Origin: Hydrogenophaga sp.
GTDB taxonomy: Bacteria > Pseudomonadota > Gammaproteobacteria > Burkholderiales > Burkholderiaceae_C
Direction of reading: 5' to 3'
NCBI GenBank assembly: GCA_016741995.1
Contig: JACVCO010000014.1
Coordinates: 1 to 64,000 of the forward strand
DNA length: 64,000 nt
Positions 9,758 to 18,795 of this stretch are shown here, piece after piece. Numbering within the stretch: the stretch's first letter is position 1; each line of letters begins with the position of its first letter. The position numbers and the translations under genes were made by a program. Below the pieces are notes generated by a model that saw only the letters and a list, made by a program, of their open reading frames with translations, did no database searches and was not told where the DNA came from.

Positions 9758-11746
9758 ATGGACCTGCAACGGCTGCTCGACACGCTGTCGCCCGAGGCGC
9801 CGCTGGCCGAACGCCACCTGTGGCTCATGGACGCCCTGGCCTGGGTGCGCGGCGAGGGGTTGGACGTGGCCGCCAGCGTGGCGCGCGTGCGTGCCTTCGT
9901 GGCGGCGCTCGAGGCCGACCCGGCGCTGGCGCAGCGCTGGCACAACTGGTTGCGCACCTTCGTCGACACCGTCGACCTCACGCCGCTGCTGGCCGATTTC
10001 GGTTTCGCCCCGCGCACCGCGTTCCTGAGCGAGTTCGGCCACCGCCTGCGGCGCAAGCTGCTGCCCGGCACCCCCGAAACGCGCGATCTGGCCGAATTGT
10101 TCTCGCTGCTGCTGCCCACGCGCTTCGACGTGCGCTGGATCAAGGCGCTGGATTCGACCACGCTGCAGCAACTGTCCACCACACTGCCCGAGCGCGCGGG
10201 CGAGGTGTGGAACGACGCGCTCATGGACGCCCTCACCTGCTGCGTGAGCCAGGTCAGCGCCACCGGCTTCGCGGCCGAGATACGTATCCGCATGTCGGAC
10301 GAGGCACGCGCATCGCGCCCCTTCCACGAACTGCCCACCACCTTCGAAGCCCTGCGGCGCGAGGTGCGCGTGCACGGCCCGCGCAGCGAAGAAGCGGCGC
10401 AGGCCGCCAACCGCCTGCGCGAACAGCTGGATGCCTGCCGCCACGCGGCCTACACCGTCTACCACCACCTCGAGGAGCACGGCGTCTCGGTGGGCATCGT
10501 GTTCCGGCTGCGTCAGTTGCGCGAGCGCATCGTTCGCATCAAGCAATTGCTCGACTGCCTGCTGGCCAGCGAGAGCGGGCGCGCCAACGCCGCGCTGCTG
10601 GCCGATCTCGCGCAGGTCGGCATCGAGGGCCGCAGCGTGCGCGCGCTCATCGCGAGCAGCTCGCACCTCACGGCCGCCAAGGTGGCCGAGCGCAGCGCCG
10701 AAAGCGGCGAGCACTACATCACCCGCAATGCCGCCGAGTACAAGGAGATGCTGGGCAAGGCAGCGGGCGGTGGCTTTCTGATCGGCTTCACCACCTGGGC
10801 CAAGTTCGCGTTGCTGGGCCTGGGCCTGTCGGCGTTCTGGGGCGGCTTCGCGGCCGGCCTCAACTACGCCAGCTGCTTCGTGCTCGTCATGCTGCTGCGC
10901 TGGACGGTGGCAACCAAACAGCCCGCCGTCACCGCGCCGGCCATGGTGGCCAAGCTCAAGGACATCAAGGCCACCGGCGCGGTGCGCCGCTTCGTCGACG
11001 AGGTGGCGCACCTGTTCCGCTCGCAGATCGCGGCCATCCTGGGCAACATCGGCATGGTCATCCCCACCGTGCTGCTGATCAGCGCGCTGCTGCAATTCGC
11101 CACCGGCGAGGCCATTGTGGGCACCGAAAAGGCGATGCACGTGCTGCACGATCTGCACCTGCTCGGCCCCACGCTGTTCTTCGCGGCCTTCACCGGCGTG
11201 CTGCTGTTTTCCAGCAGCATCATCGCGGGCTGGGTCGAGAACTGGTTCGTGCTGCACAACCTCGACTCGGCGATCGCGCACAACCCGCGCTTCACCAACG
11301 TGCTCGGCCGCGAGCGCGCCGCGCGCTGGGCGCACTGGCTGCGCAACAACGTCTCGGGCCTGGCGGCCAACATCTCGCTGGGTTTCCTGCTCGGCCTGGT
11401 GCCGGTGTTCGCGCAGTTCTTCGGCCTGGGGCTCGACGTGCGCCACGTCACCCTCTCGGCCGGGCAGATCACGGCCGCGGCGTTCGCGCTCGGGCTGGAC
11501 GTGCTGCGCCTGCCCGACTTCTGGTGGGCCGTGGCCTCGGTGGTGTTCATCGGCCCGCTCAACCTCACGGTGAGCTTCTACCTCGCGTTCCGCCTCGCGC
11601 TGCAAGCCCAGGCCATCAGCAGCGTCAACCGCAAGCTCATCGCCACCGCCATCCGCCGGCGCCTGCGCGCCGCACCGCTGTCCTTCCTGCGGCCCCCGCG
11701 CGAGCACGCCGCCGCATCGCCCGGCGAACCCAGCGCCCATGGGTGA
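9758..11746 (+). CDS. Gcr/'site-specific recombinase' family membrane protein
   Basis: A 662-residue protein of the family annotated as site-specific recombinase (Gcr). The N-terminal ~330 residues are soluble and helical. The C-terminal half has several hydrophobic segments (for example FLIGFTTWAKFALLGLGLSA, MVIPTVLLISALLQFA, ISLGFLLGLVPVFAQFFGLG and FWWAVASVVFIGPLNL). No integrase or resolvase motif is visible, so the recombinase name is doubtful. It overlaps thiL by 8 nt. Confidence 0.85.
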   Translation: MDLQRLLDTLSPEAPLAERHLWLMDALAWVRGEGLDVAASVARVRAFVAALEADPALAQRWHNWLRTFVDTVDLTPLLADFGFAPRTAFLSEFGHRLRRKLLPGTPETRDLAELFSLLLPTRFDVRWIKALDSTTLQQLSTTLPERAGEVWNDALMDALTCCVSQVSATGFAAEIRIRMSDEARASRPFHELPTTFEALRREVRVHGPRSEEAAQAANRLREQLDACRHAAYTVYHHLEEHGVSVGIVFRLRQLRERIVRIKQLLDCLLASESGRANAALLADLAQVGIEGRSVRALIASSSHLTAAKVAERSAESGEHYITRNAAEYKEMLGKAAGGGFLIGFTTWAKFALLGLGLSAFWGGFAAGLNYASCFVLVMLLRWTVATKQPAVTAPAMVAKLKDIKATGAVRRFVDEVAHLFRSQIAAILGNIGMVIPTVLLISALLQFATGEAIVGTEKAMHVLHDLHLLGPTLFFAAFTGVLLFSSSIIAGWVENWFVLHNLDSAIAHNPRFTNVLGRERAARWAHWLRNNVSGLAANISLGFLLGLVPVFAQFFGLGLDVRHVTLSAGQITAAAFALGLDVLRLPDFWWAVASVVFIGPLNLTVSFYLAFRLALQAQAISSVNRKLIATAIRRRLRAAPLSFLRPPREHAAASPGEPSAHG

Positions 11747-12704
11747 GTTCGAGCTGATCGCGCGCCACTTCACGCGGCCTGCGCCGCCCGGTGGCGCGGT
11801 GGTGCTCGGCGTGGGCGACGACGGCGCGCTACTGCAACCCACGCCTGGCCACCAGCTCGCCATCAGCACCGACATGCTGGTGGAAGGCCGGCACTTCTTT
11901 GCCGGGGCCGACCCCGAGGCGCTGGGCCACAAGGCGCTCGCGGTCAACCTGTCCGATCTCGCGGCCATGGGCGCGCGGCCGCTCGGCTTCACGCTCGCGC
12001 TGGCCCTGCCCACGGCCGACGACGCCTGGATTGCCGCCTTCGCGCGCGGGCTGTTCGCACTCGCCGACGCGCACGCCTGCCCGTTGGTGGGCGGCGACAC
12101 CACGCGCGGGCCGTTGAACCTGTGCATCACCGTGTTCGGCGAGGTGCGGCCGGGCCGCGCGCTGCGGCGCGACGCGGCGCGCGCGGGCGACGACCTCTGG
12201 CTCAGCGGGCGCACCGGCGAAGCGCGCCTGGCGCTCGCGCTGCGCCGCGGCGAGGCGTGGGCGCAAGGCGAAGCGGCCGACGTGGCCGACCGCATGGACC
12301 GCCCCACCCCGCGCCTGGCGCTCGGCCAGGCCCTGGCCACGCTTGACGGCGTGCGCGCCGCGCTGGACCTAAGCGATGGCCTGCTCGGCGACCTGGGCCA
12401 CATCCTCAAGGCCAGTGGCGTGGGGGCCGAGGTCGGCGTGGACACGTTGCCGGTGGCGCCGGCGCTGCAAAGCCTGGCCCTCGAACACCGGCTCGACTGC
12501 CTGCTCGCGGGCGGAGACGACTACGAGCTGCTGTTCACGGCCGATCCGACGGCGCGAGACGCCGTGCTCGCCGCCGGCCGCACCGCCGGTGTGGCCGTCA
12601 CGCGCATCGGGCGCATCACCGCGATACCGGGCCTGCAGTTGTTCGACGCGCAGGGGCACGGCATGGAAACCCGGCGACGCGGCTTCGATCATTTCGCCGA
12701 TTGA
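11739..12704 (+). CDS. thiL: Thiamine-monophosphate kinase
   Basis: Phosphorylates thiamine monophosphate to the diphosphate cofactor. The 321-residue PurM-like protein starts MGEFELIARHF and has VVLGVGDDGALL, AISTDMLVEGRHF and GGDTTRGPLN, the Mg-ATP-binding blocks of ThiL, with DLSDGLLGDLGHIL and LAGGDDYELLFT further on. It overlaps the upstream membrane-protein gene and precedes pgpA, a common proteobacterial order. Confidence 0.96.
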   Translation: MGEFELIARHFTRPAPPGGAVVLGVGDDGALLQPTPGHQLAISTDMLVEGRHFFAGADPEALGHKALAVNLSDLAAMGARPLGFTLALALPTADDAWIAAFARGLFALADAHACPLVGGDTTRGPLNLCITVFGEVRPGRALRRDAARAGDDLWLSGRTGEARLALALRRGEAWAQGEAADVADRMDRPTPRLALGQALATLDGVRAALDLSDGLLGDLGHILKASGVGAEVGVDTLPVAPALQSLALEHRLDCLLAGGDDYELLFTADPTARDAVLAAGRTAGVAVTRIGRITAIPGLQLFDAQGHGMETRRRGFDHFAD

Positions 12705-12756
12705 CGCCCCCCGCCGATGGCGCAAAGCGACATCGAGCGCCGCCTATGATCCCGCC

Positions 12757-13263
12757 ATGCCGAGCGCACCCATGGCCTCCCCCGACTGGCGATTCCTCTT
12801 CGCGCACCCCGCGCACTTCATCGCGCTGGGCGCGGGCGCGGGCCTGGCGCGCGTGGCGCCCGGCACCGCCGGCACGCTGTGGGCCTGGGTGGCCTGGCTG
12901 GTGCTGCAGCCGCTCATGCCGCACGAAACCTGGGGCCTGCTCATCGCCGCGGCCACGTTGGTGGGCTGGTGGGCCTGCACCGTCACGGCGCAGCACATGG
13001 GGGTGGCCGATTCGGGCCACATCGTGTGGGACGAGGTGGTGGCGTTCTGGCTCGTGCTCTGGCTCATCGCGCCCAGCGGCTTCTGGGCCCAACTCGTGGC
13101 CTTTGCGCTGTTCCGCCTGTTCGACGCGGTGAAGGTTGGCCCCATGGCCTGGGCCGACCGCACGTTCAAGGGCTTCGGCCTGCGCGGCGGCTTCGGCATC
13201 CTGCTCGACGACTTCGCGGCCGCGCTGTGCACGCTGCTCGTGATCGCCCTCTGGCGCTTCTGA
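12757..13263 (+). CDS. pgpA: Phosphatidylglycerophosphatase A
   Basis: Dephosphorylates phosphatidylglycerol phosphate in phospholipid synthesis at the inner membrane. The 168 residues contain GLARVAPGTAGTLWA, the metal-site segment IVWDEVVAFW and the C-terminal FRLFDAVKVGPMAWADR...GFGILLDDFAAAL, all typical of PgpA. ATG 12757 is used; a second ATG at 12772 is possible. It follows thiL and precedes pncC in the same direction. Confidence 0.93.
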   Translation: MPSAPMASPDWRFLFAHPAHFIALGAGAGLARVAPGTAGTLWAWVAWLVLQPLMPHETWGLLIAAATLVGWWACTVTAQHMGVADSGHIVWDEVVAFWLVLWLIAPSGFWAQLVAFALFRLFDAVKVGPMAWADRTFKGFGLRGGFGILLDDFAAALCTLLVIALWRF

Positions 13264-13276
13264 CGACCCACCGACG

Positions 13277-13759
13277 ATGGACGCCGCGCTGCTCGACCTC
13301 GTCACCCGCCTGGCCCGGCGCCTGCGCGAGCATGGCTGGATGATGGCCACCGCCGAGAGCTGCACCGGCGGCCTGATCGCGGGCGCCTGCACCGAACTCA
13401 GCGGATCGAGCGACTGGTTCGAGCGCGGCTTCGTGAGCTACTCCAACCTCGCCAAGACCGAGCTGCTGGGCGTGAGCGCCGAACTCATCACCACCCACGG
13501 CGCGGTCAGCGAGCCCGTGGCCCGCGCCATGGCCACCGGCGCGGTGGAGCGCTCGGGTGCGGGTTGCGCCGTGGCCGTCACCGGCGTGGCGGGCCCCACC
13601 GGTGGCACGCCCGAGAAGCCGGTGGGCACGGTGTGGTTCGCCTGGTGCACGCCGGCGGGCGTGTTCACTGAACGCCAGTGCTTCAACGGCGACCGCGCCG
13701 CGGTGCGCCGCGCCACGGTGGCCCACGCGCTGGGCGGGCTGCTGCAACGCCTGCCCTGA
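13277..13759 (+). CDS. pncC: Nicotinamide-nucleotide amidohydrolase (CinA C-terminal family)
   Basis: A stand-alone 160-residue CinA-type amidase domain, expected to deamidate NMN to nicotinate mononucleotide in NAD salvage. Signatures are TAESCTGGLIAGACTELSGS, FVSYSNLAKTELLGV, GAVSEPVARAMA and VTGVAGPTGGTPEKPVGTVW. It starts 13 nt after pgpA. No N-terminal molybdopterin-binding domain is present, so it is the short form. Confidence 0.92.
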   Translation: MDAALLDLVTRLARRLREHGWMMATAESCTGGLIAGACTELSGSSDWFERGFVSYSNLAKTELLGVSAELITTHGAVSEPVARAMATGAVERSGAGCAVAVTGVAGPTGGTPEKPVGTVWFAWCTPAGVFTERQCFNGDRAAVRRATVAHALGGLLQRLP

Positions 13760-13771
13760 GCCCGACGCGCC

Positions 13772-14917
13772 ATGGCCGAACCGTTCAAGAACCTCATCAA
13801 CGCCGGCACCGCCCGCCACGCGGCGCACCACCTGCGGCGCGCCTGGCGCGGCTTCGACGCCGCAAGCTTCGAGGCGCTCGCCACCGACGGGCTCGATGCC
13901 CTCGAATTCAAGGCCCGCGCCCTGCGCTGGGCCGACGCGCTGCAGGCCACGCTGCCGGACGATTTCGACCGCGCCTGCGGCGTGATCGAGACCGCGCTCG
14001 CCCCGCCACTGTCGCTCGACGCCGACGGCGAGCCCATCGGCCTCCAGGGGGGTCTGCCGCCGGACGGCATCGCCGGCTGGGCGTTGTGGGGCACCGGCGA
14101 ATGGGTGGCGCGCAACGGCCTGGGCGCGCCGGCGCGCGCGCTCGATTGCCTGCACGCGATCACGCAGCGCTTCACCGCCGAGTTCGCGATCCGGCCCTTC
14201 ATCGCCCAACGCCCCGAGGCCGTGTGGCCCGTGCTGCAAGGCTGGTCGCGCGACCCGAGCGCGCACGTGCGCCGCCTTGCCAGCGAGGGCAGCCGCCCGC
14301 GCCTGCCCTGGGGCCTGCGGCTGCAGGCCCTGGTGGCCGACCCCTCGCCCACGCTGCCGCTGCTGCGCGCGCTGCAGGACGACCCCAGCGCCTACGTGCG
14401 CCGCAGCGTCGCCAACCACCTCAACGATGTCGCCAAGGACCACCCCGACCTGGTGGCGGGTTGGGTGCACGAGCACCGTGCGGGCGCCAGCGCGGCGCGC
14501 GAAGCCTTGCTGCGCCACGCCAGCCGTGGGCTCATCAAGGCCGGCCACGCACCCACCTTGCTCGCCTGGGGTCTGTCGCAGGGCCTGCGGGGCGAGGCCT
14601 CGCTGGCCATTGCACCGGCGTGCGTGCGCGTCGGCGAATCGGTGGCTCTTGCCGTGGCGCTGCGTTCCACCGCGCGCACCGCACAGGCCCTGGTGGTGGA
14701 CTACGCGGTGCACCACGTCAAGGCCAACGGCGGCAGTTCCCCCAAGGTGTTCAAGGGCTGGAAGCTCGCCCTCGCGGCAGGCGAAGCCCGGGCGCTGAAC
14801 AAAAACCACTCCTTGCGCGAGGTGACCACGCGGCGCCTGTACCCGGGGCCCCACCGTGTGGTGCTGCTGGTCAACGGCGTGGCGGTGGCCGAGGCGGCGT
14901 TCGATCTGCGCGCCTGA
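13772..14917 (+). CDS. AlkC-like DNA-alkylation repair glycosylase with C-terminal Ig-like domain
   Basis: A 381-residue HEAT-repeat protein. About residues 1-270 are helical repeats with the AlkC/AlkD-type block VRRLASEGSRPRLPWG and DDPSAYVRRSVANHLNDVAKDHP. About residues 285-381 are beta-rich (VALAVALRSTARTAQALVVD, HRVVLLVNGVAVAEAAFDL) and resemble the Ig-like domain found in AlkC. The family excises 3-methyladenine-type lesions without base flipping. The function is inferred from these blocks. Confidence 0.82.
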   Translation: MAEPFKNLINAGTARHAAHHLRRAWRGFDAASFEALATDGLDALEFKARALRWADALQATLPDDFDRACGVIETALAPPLSLDADGEPIGLQGGLPPDGIAGWALWGTGEWVARNGLGAPARALDCLHAITQRFTAEFAIRPFIAQRPEAVWPVLQGWSRDPSAHVRRLASEGSRPRLPWGLRLQALVADPSPTLPLLRALQDDPSAYVRRSVANHLNDVAKDHPDLVAGWVHEHRAGASAAREALLRHASRGLIKAGHAPTLLAWGLSQGLRGEASLAIAPACVRVGESVALAVALRSTARTAQALVVDYAVHHVKANGGSSPKVFKGWKLALAAGEARALNKNHSLREVTTRRLYPGPHRVVLLVNGVAVAEAAFDLRA

Positions 14918-15001
14918 GCAGCGCCCCGCCCGGCGCAATGCACCCCGGTGCCACAGGGCACTCCTATACTGGCCGGCCTACCAACGCACCGGGAGACCGC
15001 C

Positions 15002-15412
15002 ATGGGATTCTTCAGCACCATCCTCGACAAACTCGGCATCTCGAAGGCCCAGGCCGCCACGCCGCCCGCGGCAGCACCTGCGGCGGCCCCGGCCGCTGCG
15101 CCGGCACCCGTGGCCAGCGCCCCGGCACCCGCGGTGGTCAACCCCATCGCCATGGTCGACGTGGTGGCCCTGCTGGAACAGAAAGCCAAGGCCAACCCGC
15201 AGAAGCTCAACTGGCGCACCTCCATCGTCGACCTGCTCAAGCTGCTCGACATGGACAGCAGCCTGCAGGCGCGCAAGGAGCTGGCCAAGGAGCTCTATTG
15301 CCCCGACGAGTTCATGAACGACTCGGCCAAGATGAACGTGTGGCTGCACAAGAACGTGCTCGGCCACATCGCGGCCAACGGCGGCAACGTGCCCAAGGAG
15401 TTGCTGGACTGA
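15002..15412 (+). CDS. DUF3597-type small protein with Ala/Pro linker
   Basis: A 136-residue protein: MGFFSTILDKLGI, then an Ala/Pro-rich low-complexity linker at about residues 18-47, then a compact domain (VALLEQKAKANPQKLNWRTS, IVDLLKLLDMDSSLQARKEL, WLHKNVLGHIAANGGNVPKE). This matches the DUF3597 architecture, whose function is unknown. ATG 15002 is chosen because GGGAGA precedes it by about 6 nt. The 84 nt upstream hold no gene. Confidence 0.82.
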   Translation: MGFFSTILDKLGISKAQAATPPAAAPAAAPAAAPAPVASAPAPAVVNPIAMVDVVALLEQKAKANPQKLNWRTSIVDLLKLLDMDSSLQARKELAKELYCPDEFMNDSAKMNVWLHKNVLGHIAANGGNVPKELLD

Positions 15413-15425
15413 GCGGGCGCTGGCG

Positions 15426-16091
15426 ATGATCCGCGTCCACCACCTCAACCACTCGCGCTCGCAACGCGTGCTCTGGCTGCTCGAAGAGCTGGGCCTGCCT
15501 TACGAGATCGTGCGCTACGAGCGCGACCGCAAGACCATGCTCGCGCCACCCGAGCTGAAGAAGGTGCACCCGCTGGGCAAGTCGCCGGTGGTGGTGGACG
15601 GCCCGCTGGTGCTGGCCGAATCGGGCGCGATCATCGAGACCCTGGTGGAGCGCCACGGCCCCCAGTTGCGCCCCGAGCCGGGCACGCCCGCGTTCCTGCG
15701 CTACCGCTACTGGCTGCACTACGCCGAGGGCTCGCTGATGCCGCCGCTGCTGCTCAAGATGGTGTTCGACCAGATCGAGCAGAAGTCGCCCCTGCTGGTG
15801 CGGCCCGTGGCCAAGGGCATTTCGGCCCAGGTGAAGAAGTTGCTGATCACGCCCAACCTGCGCCAGCACCTGGATTTCCTGGAGGCCGAGCTGGCCGATG
15901 GCCCGTGGTTCGCGGGCAAGTCCTTCAGCGCGGCCGATGTGCAGATGAGTTTTCCGGTGGAGGCGGCCGCGGCACGCGCGGGGCTCGACGCGCGCCGCCC
16001 GCGCCTGATGGAGTGGTTGCACCGCATCCACGACCGCCCGGCCTACCAGCGGGCCATCGACAAGGGCGGGCCCTACGAAATCCCGGGCTGA
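15426..16091 (+). CDS. Glutathione S-transferase family protein
   Basis: A 221-residue two-domain GST. The N-terminal thioredoxin-like domain starts [20 protein letters not shown]; the Ser-Arg-Ser segment at the usual catalytic site, then [10 protein letters not shown] and [11 protein letters not shown], form the glutathione site. The helical C-terminal domain includes [20 protein letters not shown]. The last 19 nt overlap the convergent cyclase-family gene. The substrate is unknown. Confidence 0.9.
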   Translation: MIRVHHLNHSRSQRVLWLLEELGLPYEIVRYERDRKTMLAPPELKKVHPLGKSPVVVDGPLVLAESGAIIETLVERHGPQLRPEPGTPAFLRYRYWLHYAEGSLMPPLLLKMVFDQIEQKSPLLVRPVAKGISAQVKKLLITPNLRQHLDFLEAELADGPWFAGKSFSAADVQMSFPVEAAAARAGLDARRPRLMEWLHRIHDRPAYQRAIDKGGPYEIPG

Positions 16092-16897
16092 GGTGGCGAC
16101 GCCATCAGCGCGTCGTCGAAGATCGCCACGGCGCGCGTCCAGCCCGCCGACGCCCCGCGGATCTTGTGCGGGAAGCAGCTGATGTAGAAGCCGTTGGGCG
16201 GCAGCGCTTCGAGGTTGTGCAGCTTCTCGAGGTGGCAATAGCCGATGTCGCGGCCGGCCTTGTGCCCCTCCCAGATCAGGCCGGCGTCACCCGTGGCCTG
16301 GTACCGCTGCGCGGTGTGCGCGAAGGGCGCGTCCCAGCTCCAGGCATCGGTGCCCGTGAGGCGGACGCCACGCTCCAGCAGGTACATGGTGGCTTCGTGG
16401 CCCATGCCGCACCCGGCCTGCAGGTAGTCGGCCTGGCCGTAGCGCGCGCCGGCGCGGGTGTTCACCACCACGATTTCCAGCGGCTGAAGCACATGGCCGA
16501 TGCGCGCGAGTTCGGCCTGCACATCGGCCGCACGAACCACGTAGCCGTCGTCGAAATGGCGGAAGTCGAGCTTGACCGCGGGCTGGAAGCACCATTCGAG
16601 CGGCACCTCGTCGATGGTGATGGCGGGCCGGGGATCCCCCAGCGCGGCGTCCATGGTCGAGTGGTAGTGGTACGGCGCGTCCAGGTGCGTGCCGTTGTGC
16701 GTGATGAGTTCCACCCGCTCCAGTGCCCAGGCTTCGCCGTCGGGCAGATCCTGCGGGCGCAGCCCCGGGAAGAAGGGCGCGATCTGGCCGAAGGTGTCGC
16801 GGTGCGTGAAGTACTGGATGCGCGGCTCGAAGCCGGGCGGATCCGACGACACGCCGTTTTCGAGCAGGATGGACAGATCGACGAAACGGCGTGGCAT
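16073..16897 (-). CDS. Cyclase-family (kynurenine-formamidase-like) metal hydrolase
   Basis: A 274-residue member of the cyclase/KynB-like hydrolases. The metal-binding motif [11 protein letters not shown] starts at His67 (HxGTHxD). The Glu/His pair normally found later may be in [12 protein letters not shown]. The start [12 protein letters not shown] at 16897 matches the family N-terminus. It is 16 nt downstream of a TRAP transporter gene, so it may act on the substrate that system imports; which substrate is not evident. Confidence 0.86.
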   Translation of the reverse strand: MPRRFVDLSILLENGVSSDPPGFEPRIQYFTHRDTFGQIAPFFPGLRPQDLPDGEAWALERVELITHNGTHLDAPYHYHSTMDAALGDPRPAITIDEVPLEWCFQPAVKLDFRHFDDGYVVRAADVQAELARIGHVLQPLEIVVVNTRAGARYGQADYLQAGCGMGHEATMYLLERGVRLTGTDAWSWDAPFAHTAQRYQATGDAGLIWEGHKAGRDIGYCHLEKLHNLEALPPNGFYISCFPHKIRGASAGWTRAVAIFDDALMASPPQPGIS

Positions 16898-16913
16898 GGT
16901 GAGCACCCGGAAG

Positions 16914-18226
16914 TCAGAGCAGCGCGAGGCTGAGCCAGGGAAAGGCGACCACCGCGCCGAGCACCGCCAGCATGGTGAGCGTGAAGGGCCAGGTGCCGAT
17001 GAAGACATCGGCCAGGCTCACGCGCGGATCGTTCAAGGCACCGTGCACCACGAAGACCGACAGGCCGAACGGCGGCGTGAGCAGGCCGATCTCGACCGCG
17101 ATGATGGTGACGATGCCGAACCACACGAGGTTGAAGCCGAACTGCTCCGCCAGCGGCAACACCAGCGGCAGCACGATGAGCAGGATCGACGAGGAGTCGA
17201 TCACCATGCCCAGCAGGATGATCGCCAGGATGTGTGCGAGCAGAAAGGCCTCGGGGCCCAGGCCCCAGGCAGAGAACTGCGCCACCAGCGCCTGCGGCAG
17301 GCCCGACATGGCCAGCATGCGGCTGTAGGTGTTGGCGCAAATGATCAGCAAGCTCACGGCCACGGTGATGTGGCCGGACTCGGTGAGCACCGCCCAAAAC
17401 GCCCGGGCGTTCAGCCGGCGCCGGGCCAGGGCAATCAACAGCGCCAGCACGGCGCTCACGGCGCCGGCCTCGGTGGCGGTGAACAGGCCCCCGTACAGGC
17501 CGCCAAGCACCACGGCGATCATCGCGATCGTGGGCAGCAGCTTCGCCGCCATCTGCGCGACGGACAGGGGCGGGAGCGCCGGCAGGGGCTCCGCCGCGGC
17601 CACGTGCACCCAACCCGGCCGCCAGGTGGCCAACGCCACCACGGTCAGCGCGAACGCCACGGCCAGCAACAGCCCGGGCAGGATGCCCGCGGTGAACAGA
17701 TCCCCCACCGACTGGTTCGTGAGAAAGCCGTAGAGCACCATCAGCAGGCTGGGCGGGATCAGCATGCCCAGCACCGACGACCCGGCGACCACCCCGACCG
17801 CAAAGCGCGGCCGGTAGCCGAAGCGGCGCATGGGGGCACGGCCACACGCGCGAACACCGCCGCCGACGCGATGGAAATGCCCGTGACCGCCGCGAACACC
17901 GTGTTGGCGGCCACCGTGGCCACGCCCAGGCCGGCGCGCACACGGCGCAGCAGCTGGTGCGCCACCTCGAACGCGTCTTCGCCGAGCCCGGCGCGAGCCA
18001 CCAGCAGACCCGTGAGCACGAACAGCGGCACCACCCCGAAGATGTGGCTGGCGATCGCGTCGCTCGCCGCCTGCGCCAGCAGGTTGGCGGCCACGCCGAT
18101 GTCGGCGCGCAGCACCCAGACCCCCAGCATCGACACCAGCCCCAAGGCCACGGCGACGTGCATGCCGGCGGCGATGCACGCCAGCATCAGCACCAGCGAC
18201 GCCAGGGCAACGGTGGCCCCGCTCAT
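16914..18226 (-). pseudogene. dctM: TRAP transporter large permease (DctM) with a frameshift
   Basis: The 12-helix permease of a TRAP uptake system, broken by one frameshift. The first ~130 residues (from MSGATVALASLVLML) are in one frame and end ...SAAVFARVAVPP. The remainder, MRRFGYRPRFAVGVVAGSS to the end, is in another. The switch is at a run of five G (17832-17836, plus strand); adding one base joins VPP to MRRFGY and gives about 437 residues, a normal length. The two halves are otherwise intact. This may be a recent mutation or a homopolymer sequencing error. It overlaps dctQ as ATGA. Confidence 0.85.
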
Positions 18227-18795
18227 GCACCACCCCGCCGCAGACGCCAGGCCATGCGGGCTTCGGCCACGGCCAGCAGGGCGAAGGTGAGCACGGTGGC
18301 CACGAGCCCCAGCAGCACGACGAGGCGCACCGGCCACACGGGGGCCGTGAAATCGCCCAGTGCCCCCACGTACTCGCCAATGCGCACCGCATCGACCAGC
18401 TGGGGCCAGGTGGCGTGCAGGATGAGGCCCATGAGCAAGGCGCCGAGGCCATGGAAGACCGCTTGCAAGGCCGCGCCCAGCGCGGGTTGGCGCTGGCGCA
18501 GCGGGCCGAGGAAGACATCGGCCTGCGTGAGGCGCCCGCAGCGCAAGGCATCGGCCAGTTGCAGGAACACGATGCCGACGATGGACAGGCTCACGAGCTC
18601 GGTGACGCCCCGCACGGGCGACCCGAAAGCACCGCGCCCGACCACGTCGGCGTTGATCAGGAGCATGAGCGCCACGATCCACAGCGACCCCAGTGCGGCC
18701 AACCCTTGCGTGACACACCGCAACCAGCCGGGCAGCGGGGCGGTGCCATCGGCCCGGGGCCCGTCGCACCCCGATGGCCCCTGACCTCCGCTCAC
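18223..18795 (-). CDS. dctQ: TRAP transporter small permease (DctQ)
   Basis: A 190-residue four-helix membrane subunit of the TRAP transporter. Helices include VTQGLAALGSLWIVALMLLI and VWPVRLVVLLGLVATVLTFA, with the DctQ block VVGRGAFGSPVRGVTELVSL between them. The start is a GTG overlapping the dctP stop (GTGA); the end overlaps dctM (ATGA). Together dctP-Q-M form one transporter operon. Confidence 0.88.
   Translation of the reverse strand: MSGGQGPSGCDGPRADGTAPLPGWLRCVTQGLAALGSLWIVALMLLINADVVGRGAFGSPVRGVTELVSLSIVGIVFLQLADALRCGRLTQADVFLGPLRQRQPALGAALQAVFHGLGALLMGLILHATWPQLVDAVRIGEYVGALGDFTAPVWPVRLVVLLGLVATVLTFALLAVAEARMAWRLRRGGA

Noticed and set aside
9758..11746. Mobile element because of the 'site-specific recombinase' family name
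   Set aside because: No inverted repeats, att sites or recombinase motifs are present, and the gene overlaps thiL.
9434..12445. A 1003-codon open frame on the minus strand
   Set aside because: It lies opposite apaG, the Gcr protein and thiL, all recognisable. The translation is Ala/Arg/Ser-rich shadow sequence.
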